This document shows, in pieces, positions 1 through 12,000 of a stretch of DNA of 64,000 nucleotides; positions within the stretch are counted from its first letter, which is position 1, and every line of letters starts with the position of its first letter. The DNA comes from Plenodomus lindquistii (lineage: Eukaryota > Ascomycota > Dothideomycetes > Pleosporales > Leptosphaeriaceae), in the NCBI GenBank assembly GCA_025504975.1, contig JANUWI010000004.1, forward strand, positions 1,240,001 through 1,304,000. Reading direction: 5' to 3'. The notes under the pieces are model-generated. The model searched no databases and had not been told where the DNA came from. It saw nothing but the letters and a program-made list of their open reading frames with translations. The position numbers and the translations under genes were made by a program.

Positions 1-3000
1 GACGCTTCCTGGGCTGGCTTTTCTTCCGGGACCGATTCTTCAACTGGCGTCTCAGTGCTTCTAGACTTCTTCCCCTTCTTCTTTTTCTTCTTCGACAAGG
101 GCGTGGTATCAGTCTCTTCTGTAGCCATATTGACGTTCGCTGTGATAGGAATCTCTGAGATACGCTCATCGGGCTCAGCTTGTTCCAGAAGTTCGCGTTC
201 TGTGGTGTCTTGGGGAAGTGGCACCTCTGCTGCATCGTCTTCAGGTGAGTCTTGGGGAAGTGGTACCTCAGCAGCATCCTCCTCTACACTATCTTGCGGC
301 AATGGTACATCCACCGCTTCAATACTTGGCTCCACATCTCTTACAGTGGACTCAACATTCCGACTCGGCACAACTGATTCCTCCGCCGTCAAAAGCTCAT
401 CGTCAAATTTATCTTCAGGCAAAGCCACGCTAGCAGCGTCAACATCAACTGTCACCCCAGGCTGAGCAACATCGGTAGCAAGCGCGGGAGTATCTCGCTC
501 GATCAGGAGCTTGTCTTCAAATTTATCCTTGGGAAGAGCAATAGTCGAGGCATCGACGTCTGTTGTCTCCGTGGGGAGATCGCGGTTGTTTGATACGGCG
601 ATGTCAGTTTGTGGGGTTGTGGATTGCTCCGCATTTACAACTGGTGTGGAGACTTCTGTAATCTGCTCAGTAATAGGTTGAGGTGTCTGAGTACCGCTCT
701 TTCTCTTAGCCTTCTTGCCCTTCTTTGTCTTGGGGGTGGCCGTATCCTCTGCCACGATTGGCGTAGGTTCCGCAGGAAGTTCTGGTTTGGTAGGGGCGGC
801 CTCGACTTGTTGTTCTGTGGGCGCAGTGTCGGATGGTGAGATGGTGATGTCGCGAAGAACATCTGTAGGAGCGGGCGTTGGTTCCACCGCAGCCTTCTCC
901 TTCTGCTCCTCAACGGGTATTGACACAACATCCTCAGCAGCTACAACAGTTTCGGGAACAAGAATTTCCACTTCCCGCTCAACAGTCGGCGTATCCATCT
1001 CCATCACAGCCGGCGTCTCAAGCTGTTCACTCTCACGCTTAGCCTTCTTCCCCTTCTTGCCCTTCTTCTTGCTGACCGGCTCAGCCTCTACGTCCGCAGG
1101 CTCTGCAAGAACTTCACGCGTCGCAGACGAAGCCTCCGTAGCTGGTGGTGTCGATTCAAGCGCCGGTACCGCTTCCTCCTGTGTCTCTTCTTGCGCCAGG
1201 ACTGGTGCCTTAGTCTCCACCGCAGCAGGCGTCTCAACAATCTCAGGAACAAGTTCCTCGCCCCAAGCATCCATCGCGGTTTCCATGGGCGTCTCGAGGA
1301 CCGGTGCAGGGGCTTCAAGCGCAGGCGTCTCAACGCCCTCGGGGAGAAGCTGTTCACCCCACGCATCCATCGCGTCATTCATTGGTGTTTTGACTGGAGC
1401 CTCAGGTTCGCGCAGGACAGGTTCTGTGGCAGAAAGGCTGGTCTTCTTCGCCTTTTTGTCTTTCTTGCTCTTCTTCTTGGACGAAGTTGGCTCGGGCGAA
1501 GCAATCTCCTTTTCGAGAACTTCAGGCTCGATGACAAGAGCAGGCTGCTGCTCAGTGACTGCCGTCGCCTCCGCTTTGTCAGGTACCGGAAGTACTGGCA
1601 CAATCTCGTCTTCGGCCTTAGGTGCGAGACTTATTTGGGGGAATGAGAAAGCGGGCTTCCCGCTGTCACCAAAAACTGCAGTTTGTGGGGCTACACTGAC
1701 AGACGGGGCGGTGATGGGTAGCTCCCTAGCCAGCTCCTCGGGCTTCTTTTCTTGCATCGTGGAGGATGTCTGTGGGAACGAGAACGCGGGCTTCCCATCA
1801 TCACCAAAGGTAGCCGTTTGTGGAGCTACGCTGGCAGACGGTGTGGTGGTAGGTAGCTCCCTGACCAGCGCCTCAGGCTTCTCCTCTGGCAACACTGCAG
1901 ATTCCTCTTCCTTCGCAGCTGTCGCCGGCGTCTCCAATTGTTCGGCAACCGACTCCTTCACCGCTGGCACCGTAGCCTCTTCCCGAGTTGCCTCCACAGG
2001 CGTAGCAGGTGCCTCTCTCACCGTCTCGCCACGCACTTCGTCCTGCGTAGCCGAAACCTGTGGGTACGAGAAAGCTGGCTTCCCGTTATCAGCAAAGTAC
2101 GCCGTTTGAGGCGGCATGAACGTCGAAGCTGATTCCTGAGCAGTTGCGACCTTCGCTGGCTGCTCGTCAGCAACAACCTCCTTAATTACGTCCTCCTTCT
2201 TCGGCTTAGGAGACTTAGTCCTCGCGCCCGCAAACGCCGTCTGCAGCTCTAGAATTTTGTCCTTTGTGCTCGGGACCGACGGCTTCGGCGACTCTTGAAT
2301 GCTTTTCTTTTCCTCGGTAGGCGGGACGACTGCTGGGACGGCCTTGCGCAGCTCAGGGGATGTGGATGGTGTGGACTTCTTCTTGCCCCAGCCAAAGGCA
2401 CCCAGGAGACTGGAACCCCAGCCTGAGCCGGAACTTGTTGGTCGTTCGGATTCAGCTTCGACGACGGCAGGTACGTCCTTGATGGCTGTCTCTGGTGTCT
2501 TGGGGACGGGTGTGGTTTCGATATCAGCCGGGGCAGCGGTTGATGATGTGGGCGCCTCGCGAGAGGGTTCTTCGGTGGTGGGATCTGCGGTAGCTTCTTC
2601 CTTGGCGAGGAAGTCCATGACATTTGGCTTTTGCTCTGGTTCTTCTGGCTTAAATACCGGTTCTAAGATCTCGCGTTCAACCTGGGCATCGGCAGCTGCT
2701 TTCTCTTCTGGGATGTTCCTGGGTAATTGCACAATTGCATCTTCTGATACCTGCGGTTCGCTTCGTTCTGACTTCGGCGCTTCCTCAAAAGCCGGTTGTA
2801 GAATATCGCGCTCGATGGTATCGCGTTGAACCTCTGACTCGGCAGCGGGCAGAATGTAGTCGTCTCGCGCATCATCTGGCTCAGGTAAAATGTTGTCCTG
2901 TTGGATGTGCTCGGGAACGAGCTCAGGCTCAGGCTCAGCTTGCGTGCTAGCACGTTTGCCCTTCTTTCCCTTCTTCGCTTTCTTGCCCTTGGGAGTGACG

Positions 3001-6000
3001 ATGGGCTCTTGTTCGACAGAAGGCTCAGCAGTTGTGGCCTCCCGGCGCGACTCTGGCATAGCGACTTCGGGTTCTGTGACCGAAACAGTAGGCTCCGGAG
3101 ATGTCTTGTTCTCGTACTTTGGTGTTGTAGCCATTTCTTCAGTAGTCTCCGGCACAGTTTCCTTTGAGCGTTCTGCAAGGTCCATGTCAACAAAGTCCTT
3201 GGGCGCGACTTCAGGTCCAAAAACAGCCCTTTGGACTTTAACGCTCTGCTCATCCTGCGGCTTCGTACTCTCAAGAATCTTCTGCTGAAGCACCTTTTCA
3301 GCAAGGGGTCCAGCGACGGATTCGCCAACAAGCGTAGCATCATCGGTAATGCTTGAATGCGGGTTGTTCTTGACCCAGTCATTTTCATTATCGACAAAAG
3401 TCGGAATGTACTGCTCAGGCTTGGATTCCTGCATGATGGCGGTGTCAATAGGTGCTTCAACGACCGGAACTTTCTTGTTCTTCTTCGACTTCTTGGCTTT
3501 ACCTTTACCTTTGACATCGCGAACGGGGGTGTCAGCTTCAGACTCGGTAGGTGTTTGGATGACCTGTGGCTCGATTGGCTTCTCTTCCGCAACAGGAGTT
3601 GATTCCTCGATGTTTTCCTTGACTTCTGGGGACGAAGGTCGGCGGAGAAGCGCAGCAGCGGTGACACCTCCAATCGCCGCGCCTAACGCAGCGTCTTGAA
3701 GTCTCGACGAAGTCGTCTTGGCCGGTGATGCGTCTCTGCTTCTCTGACGAGCGAAGTCGCGCATCTTATTATCATCAAGTGGTGCACTTGGCTCCAGAGG
3801 ACTAGCGACTCGAGGAGAAGTCTCCGTGGACACAAAAGCGTCCTCCTCTGATGTCTCGGTCTCCTGAGTCTTTGCAGTCTCAAGTGCAGCAGACAGAGCA
3901 TCCTGATCTGGGCCTACAGAACCGAGAACAGTGTTTGGGGAGCCAGGGACGAACTCGGACGCCTTAGGCGTGACGTGGCCGGATTCATTGATTTCTTCGA
4001 TCTCGCGGTCTGCAAGCTCAGGGTGTTGCAGCTCCGGTCCAGGTTGTGACGCCAGCAGATCAGAAACAGCACTCAATCGTTCGAGAAAGGCATTTCCAGA
4101 GTTCAGACTGGCACTGGGTTGGGGCGATTCAAGAGCAGACTCGTACTCTGTCTCTGTTCTCGCGGCGGATGATGCTCGTGAAGCACTACTGCTTGCTGGT
4201 AACGCTGGCAGTATCTCATCGATCTCACCCGACTTCCGGTTACGTTCAACCAAGTATAGGGGTCGAAATTCGCGAGATGCCTTGAACTCAGCCGAGTGTG
4301 CCTTGCCATGTCGAGAACGAACAGGAGAAGCTGTGCGCGGACTGGGGCCTGGTTCTGGATCATCCCGTTGTGCTATTGGTGACGTTCCAGGAGGCCTGCG
4401 GAAACGAATTGGAACAGCTGTCGATGACAGTCTGCGTTGAGCGACATGCGCTGTTGGGCGTGTAACCTCTGGTGATCTCAAAGGTGAACTTGGTCTTGAC
4501 AAAGGTAGAGGTGGTAGCTCGTCGGGGAAAGCTTCCAACTGCCATGGTTGCAAGCCTGTAAGACGCGTTAGCAGGGCGCGACTATCTTCGAAAGATAGCT
4601 CTGGTGGAGTGCGCGGTCGCTCGATGCCTCCCGGAGGACTTAAATGTTGATGGGTGCTGTCGAAAGTCGAGAGAGGAAATTCGGGCCGATCGGCAGGGCC
4701 GATCTCACCACCTGTTCGGGCCTGATCGACAGGCTCACTTGCGGGCAGTGGACTTGGAGTGACTTCGGCCACTGCCCGATCGTCTAAAAAAGACTGCTGG
4801 TCTTCAGCTTGTTGTTCATCGACATGGGCGGGCGAAGTTCGAGGGTAAGAGGGATCCTATAAACACAGCATCAACATTCATTCTAGATACATTCGTGACA
4901 AGCATTCTATCGCGCATAAGAAGAGCGGTGTACCTTGTCATCATATGAGTCCTTCCTGTCTCCCTCCCCTCTCTCGGAGCGACTGCTCCTCTTCTCACGA
5001 CGGCTGCTGCTTGAGATTGTTGAACGCATATCGTCATCGTCTGAGCCGCCGTACGTTGAACCGCGTTCTGACCGATGCTTCCTTCTACGATGTTTTCGTT
5101 CTTCATCGTCGTCGTCCCTCGCCTTGGAAGACTTGCTAGACTCCACGAGATTTTCTCTTGACTTGCTGCCGAACATACTGAAAAGACCACTGGGTCGCTT
5201 CTCCTCTTTTCGTTCTTTCTTGGAACCTCGGTCCTCTTCATAGCGTGAGGTCGAAGATATGACAGATGCGTTGTCGTCATCGCCATCACGTCGTGATTTC
5301 CTTCTTGAAGATCTCCTCTCCTCGTCACCTGGTTCGGAGTTCGCTGACGAACGCGACCTGGTCTTGGTCTCAGGAGACCCATCTCTTTCTCCGTCTCGAC
5401 TCTTGTGTTTTCGGCGACGTTCTCCATTAGCGTCAGGCGCTTCAGATATCATAGACTTGTTGTCCCAATCATCCGTACGCTCATCAGTTGTACGTCGGCG
5501 GTGTCTTCGCTTCCGCTCACCCTCGGTTTCCAAACCATACCCTCGATCGCGACTTTGCTCGCGGCTCCCAGACTTTGCTTCAGCTTTGGCGGCAGCCTTC
5601 GCTTCGCGGCGGAGACGCCTTCTTTCCGCACGCTCAGGGTCGTCATACTTGCTGCTTAAAGAGATCATGGACTTCATGTCATCGTCGTCGTCGTAAGGAG
5701 TCGCAAGGATGGTATCGTCGTCATCGTCATCGTAAGTGCTCCGCGAGCTAGTCGTGTCCCCGTACGTATTGCGCGAGCCGTTCTTGTCATCGTCGTACGT
5801 ACTGCGCGAGCTAGGCTTTTCGTCGTCGTATTTGTTACGCGAGCTGACTTTATCGTTGTCGTACGTGCTCCTGGAGCTTGTTTTGTCGTCCTTGAACGAG
5901 CTTCGCGGGCTGACATTGTCGGCATTTGGTCTGTGTAGAGGGTTCGTCCCGTCGTGATCCCAGTTGCTCTGACTCTTACTGTTGTCGGTGTACTTGGTCT

Positions 6001-9000
6001 GCGACGCCGGCTCCTTGCCCTTGTAAGAGCTCTGGGGGTTGGACAACTCGTGGGATTCGCGTTCGTTGCGTGGCGCGTCGTCAGGTGCGTAGTAGCCAGA
6101 ATCATTCACGTTACGGGAAAAGGATGGGGTTGGCCCTGTAGTGAATGGTGATGACGTGGGGACCTTAGGCGCTTCAACGTAAGCCGGCTGGCTTGGGAGA
6201 CTTGGACGTCTCTGAGCCCCCATGTAGTCCTCGTACTTTGTCTCAGTCCTGAGTGGAGATCCTACGCTGGGAGACCACTTGCCGCTGCTATGCCTCTTCT
6301 CGGAATTCCGTCTGGGCGTCTTGACGTTGGGCAGCTCATCGCTCTCTTGGAAGACCATGCTGGGGATGGTATTGCCCTTTTCCGTCTCGTCGGACTTCCG
6401 GGTACTGTGGGGCGGAGATGATGCACGTTCCCGAGCGATTTCCTTTTCTGCGGCTTCAAGGCTCCGTCTTGCACGCTCGAGGTCTGAAGTCATCCTATCT
6501 TGATCCTGGGTCATTGTGCTGCCTAAGAGTGCCGCAAAGCCGCCCGTTAGCGCCGCAGTTGCTGTTTTGCTGCTCCCACTGCTGCTTTCTTCATGCCGGA
6601 ACGCAGGCTTCGAGGAGACGGCATCGCGAGTTGATGGCATTGTGCGTTGCGGCTCGATGTCGCGGGGATCCCGCTCGAATGTTGGGCTAGGGGGCAGGCT
6701 GCCATCGCTTTCTTCGAGCTCCCAAGTGTCGGCGCTGATTCGCTTCGCAGCCTTCGACTTCTTCTTCTTATCCTTTTTGCTCGACTGTTCTTCCAACTCC
6801 GATGTGCTTCCCTTGACAGGCTCAGATGCCTTCGAAGATTCTACCTCGCTGCGTTTCGGGGTGTCGTGAGTCACTACACTTTCATTAGTATTCTTAGACC
6901 TCTTACTCTCCTCGTTCTTTGACAAAGAGCTTGCCCATGGCTCTTCCGTAAGCTCTTCGATCTCATCAAAACTGCCAGGAACGTGCATCGGTGCAGATGT
7001 AGAAGGCGTCTGACGGTCTGCCGGCTTGAAATCAGAAGGTTGATCCCTAGCTACTATACGGGGATCCTTCTGCTGGGCTGGAGGTTGATATTGTGGCGAG
7101 TACACAGCGGTGGTTGCTGTATGAGCAGACGACGCTACCGATCCTGGGCCATGCGACATATCCGTGGACCCTGTCCAGGAGGGGACAGACTGGTTGGAGG
7201 ACTGATACTGTGGCGAGTACACAGCAGTGCTTGCCGAAGGAGCAGACGAAACTACCGATCCTGAATAATGAGACATATCCGTAGATCCAGTCCAAGAAGG
7301 AGCCGACACGTTCGAAGGGTTATGATGCGGCGAGTAAACAGCGGTACTCGCAGATGCAGCAGACGACACCACAGACCCAGAGCCATAGGAGTGGTCCGTA
7401 GACCCTGTCCAAGAAGGTGCTGACGAGACATATGACTGGTACTGCGGTTCATACATTACAGTGCCTTCTGAAGGAGCTTCAGATATGACCGTTGCCGTAT
7501 CAGTATCAGCATGAGCATGTTTGTCAGAGAATGGATTGCTGAGGGTCGAGTAGGCATCGCGTCGGTAATCTCGCTTGTCATCATCGTCCCGGCTGAGTAG
7601 TGCTGCGGCGGTCACTGCTGCTGTTGTAGCGGCCACGGCGGCGGCCGCCTTGTTCTTCTTTTCTTCGGTCTTGGCGCTCTTCTTCGAAGCAGCGCCAACG
7701 ACGCTGTCCCAGGTCGAGTCATCCTTGTCGCGGATGTATTGCGTACTAGGTGCGCTTTCATTCCTGGTGGGCGCACTCGACTGCGATGGTCGATACGCTT
7801 GATACGAGGCGTTGCTCTCTGGTTTAGGTGCGTCGCGCTCAGCGGTGGCCTTGTCCTGCGTGTTCTTCTTGTTCTGATCCTTCAGATCACCTTCTGAGAC
7901 GAACTGCTCACGGTACGAGTCTGGGGTAGGGACCTCAAAATGGTGAAATTGGTTCTCGCCCCAGCTGACCCGTGATCTTGCGCGGTTGCTCTCGTCCTGC
8001 CTTGGTTCAGTCCTGGGCTCGTACACAGGTTCTATCGCTGGTGATGGAGGCAGGGAGACGCTTCGTACAGAAGGGGCACGACTTCCAGGAGGCGTTGCTT
8101 GGATAAGGTTCAAAGAAGGCACCGGCCAAGTTGGCTGTGAGGATGGTCGACCGTCCCGCGTCGCTGTAAAGGCATACGAAGGAGGATAAGGGGGTGCCAT
8201 GGGCGGGGTAGGACCATAGTCGTCGTGAGCTTGGTAGATGTGGAGATCGGCAATGCCTTCATTGGGATCCACAGGGCGAACTTTGGGTAGGTTATTGTTC
8301 TCCAAGAGCTCCTTTGGCGCGAAGAAGTCGGCCTGAGATACTGGCTTAGCATTGTATCTGTCCTCGAAGTCTCGATAGATATCGCGAACGGTCTCCTTTT
8401 TCTTAAAGATGTCAGGGTTGAAGATTTCGTCGTCAAAGTAGTCCTGTTCGATCCGGCTAGGCTCGTAGGTCACCACGTTGCTTGGCTCAACGGTCTTGGT
8501 CCTGCTCGGTTCTACAGTCTTCGTGCGACTTGGCTCAATGATCTTGGTCTTGCTAGGCTCAACGGTCTTGGTCTTGCTAGGCTCAACGGTCTTGGTCTTG
8601 CTAGGCTCAACGGTCTTGGTCTTGCTGGGCTCAACGGTCTTGGTCTTGCTGGGCTCAACAGGCTTCGTCTTGCTAGATTCCACATTCTTCGCCTTGCTCG
8701 ACTCGCTCTTCTTGTCAGATAATGCAGCTTCGCGCTTCCGTTCCTCGCGCCGTTCCCTCTCCTCGCGTTTCTTCTCCTTCTTCTTGTCCTTGTCTGAAGT
8801 AGAGTACGAAGAGATGGCGGCACTTGCGATAGCAGCAGCAGCGGTTGCTGCCACAGCTCCAGGAGCGGTAGACTTCCATGGATCTGGCTGGATCATAGGG
8901 ATGATGTCTCGTTCTCGCTCTTGAAGCTCCTTTTCTTTGCGACGCACATCGGTTGCGACTGAGTTGACTGAGCTTCCTGTGGGTTGTGGCTCGATTTTAC

Positions 9001-12000
9001 GTCGCTCACGGTCGCTTTCGTATCTGCTGGAGTACTCCTGAGCTTCACGCTCCCGGCGTCTGCGCTCCATGTCTTCTTGAATCTCAGATTCCCGCTTCGC
9101 AGCTTCGATGCGCTCGTTTTCTTGTCGCTCGAGTTCACGACGCGATTTTCGGGACTGCTCAGCTTCTGCTTCGCGATCTTGTTGCCGCAGCGCTTCAGCT
9201 CGTGCCTCGCGGTCTTGTTGCCGCAGCGCCTCAGCTCGTGCCTCGCGATCCCTGCGCTGCATCTCCTCAGCTTCCTGAGCTTCACGTGCCTGCATCTCCT
9301 CGTGCTGGCGGCGTTGCTCGTCTGTGCGTCGTTCATACTCGAGTTTCGCTAGGCGCTCGGTTTCCAAGAACTTGCGAGCTTCCTCCTGTTGGCGTTGCAA
9401 CCCGCGTTGGTGACGTTCCTCTTCGTCGCGGCGGATCTGCTCTGCACGTCGGGCCTCATCCTCACGACGTACTTGATCTCGACGGTGAGTTTCCTCGGCT
9501 TTTCGAATCTCATCGTCACGGCGTTGCTGATCACGACGGCGAGCTTCCTCCGCTTGTCGGACTTCATCATCACGGCGTTGCTGGTCACGACGACGGTCTT
9601 CTTCTTCCTCACGACGATCCTGGTCCTTGCGACGCTCACGCTCTTCTTTAGCAACTTGCTCGTGCGTCAAGTTGAATCGCACATTGCTAGCATCACTAGA
9701 CGACGCACGCCCGTCACTGTCCCTGTTCGCTGCAGCAATAGCTGCAGCTCCCGCAGTAGCGGCAAGTCCAGCGATAGCCATGTCACGCTTCCAAGAAGAT
9801 GTCTGGATGGGCGATGAGTTTGCCCGACGCGGTAGAGGAGGCTTATCGGGGTACTGAGGGGCTTGAATGTTGATGTTCACATTTTGGCCTTGAAATTGAG
9901 TTGGGTAAGAGTGCTGATAATTGCTCTGGGGGAAGACAGACGGACCGGCTGTTGCTGCATACCCTGGTTGGGAAGAAGGCTGGGTCGAATAGATGGCTCC
10001 AGGCACCTGGTGCATCGGCTGAGGTTGCTGGAGGCTGACTGATCCTGGGCCCGAGGTGACCATTGGTTGAGGCGTCGGAACCAAGCTGGTTCTTCTGGCA
10101 TCAAACAAAGCATCAGGGTGATGGGGCGCTACCGGGTATACTGATTGAAGCGTGTGTACACTGCTTGACTCGCTATCATGGCGGCCAAGCTGACTACCAA
10201 CGGCTGCTCCAGTAAGTGCCCCGGCAGCCGTAGCCGCAGTCGGCGTAATCAAAGAGGTGCTGGCGATGTTGTCGTAGAGATTTTGAGAAGATCGTCTCTT
10301 CTTCTTGCCGAAGCCCCAACGCCAACCCCACTTGTTCGTACCAGAGCCGTTGGATGCGAGAGACTCCTGGCTCTTGCCTTTCTTCCAGTCGTAATCTCCG
10401 TAGACGAGGCCAGCATTGTCCGAAGATTCGGACATGTCATCATCGGGCAAGTCTTCCCACTCATCATCGCCGTAGCGTGAGGCGGGACGAAGGCGATCAC
10501 TGCTCTTCCGACTATGGCGATGCTGCTTGACGGCAACGACATCGCTGTGGTGCTTGCCTGTATTTCTCGCTGCCTTGGCGACAGCAATGGCAGCAGCAGT
10601 CTTTCCCAGACCAGCTAGTGTAGCACGGAGTCGTTCCTCAGAGGTCTGCCTTTTCAGTGATGAGGCTCGTCGTTTCGGCGATGTGTAACCCTTCGGCGAT
10701 GAGTTCCTTCTCTTGGGTGTCGTGCGCTGGCGCCGTTTCACATAGCCCGTACCAAACGCCATCTCAGAATCCGATGACGAAGAAGAGCCATTGCCGAAGT
10801 TGAAGAAACCCTTCTTCTTCTGCTGATGAGTCTTGGTCTTGTATCTCTTCTCTTTCGGTGGCGGTGCAGCAAAGAAGCCGCCAAAGAAGCCGCCCTGAGA
10901 CGGAGCATCTTGCCCAATTTCGATGACGGAGGCTCCAGATGCCGAGCTTTTCGATGCCTTGCGCCGTAGTTGCTGAGATCTTCTTCTTCGACGCTCATCG
11001 TCGCTGCTGTCCCGACGGTAATGTTGCACCTGGACTTTCTTCGGAGATCTGGAGCGACTGTGCTGCTTCTTTTTCGTGGCAGCTCCAAGTGCAGCACCAG
11101 CCAGGCCGGCGCCAATAGCAGTACCAAAAAAGCCAGACTTACGACTCTGTGCATCCGAGCTCGACCTTGATCGTGATCTGGAATGCCTGCGGACAACTTT
11201 GTGATCTTTCTTGTCATTTGTCACGCCAACAGACACCTGCGACATGCGATCTCGTGATTGACTTCGATGTCGAATACTGCCATAGCCATAGCTATAGCTC
11301 CGCCTGTCCCGCGATCGGCTGCGGCTCTGACGTGAGATTCTCGATCGGGAGCTGCGGCCAGATTTGATGCTGTAAGTATCGTCGAAGTCATCCCGTCCAG
11401 CACTGAAGACTGCTTTCCCAGCCTTGGCGAGACCAAGACCCCCAAGCCCGGCGGCCACCCATCCGGCAGCACTTGTGCCACTTTTTCGCTTCCTTCTCTC
11501 GTCGCCCGAGGAGAATGAGCCGTAAGACTTCTTTTCCTTCAGCGAGTATCGAGATTGCTTCTCGATACCGCCAGAGGGTCGCATGTACTCGTTGGACCGT
11601 CTCTTGTTATAATGATGCTTTCTCGGTGCGTCCAGGACTGATGAGCGTGGATCGAAGCAGCCTTTGCAGACACCGATGTATTCGGTGTATTCCTCCATCT
11701 TTTGGACATCTTCGTAGTCCTTCCACCAATCGACGAACTTCGATACAGGACCTGTATGCTCATGCCGCTGAGCCATACCTCCGGTCATGAAAGGAATAGG
11801 TGACGGGCCGAGGCCGTTGTGATGCTGGCCAGGGAACGCCCCTGCGGTCGAGGAATAGTTCTGCGAATGTTGATGCGTGTGAGTATGAGAATTAGAATTA
11901 GAATGCGAGTTGTGCTGGTGCAAACCATACGCAGCCAATCCAGCGGCGCCAGCAGCATAAAGCCCGGCGTTGCTGCCCGACGAATGCTTCTCGGGCTTGC

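Noticed and set aside
715..2109. 464-codon + strand ORF, Ser/Gly/Thr-rich
   Set aside because: It is antisense to exon 2 of the Leashin-like gene. Its apparent repeats are the mirror of the GKPAFSFPQ repeats, and Glu/Pro/Ala-rich coding DNA often leaves the opposite strand open.
8478..8924. 148-codon + strand ORF with repeats of LGSTVLVL
   Set aside because: Mirror of the EPSKTKTV array on the coding minus strand.
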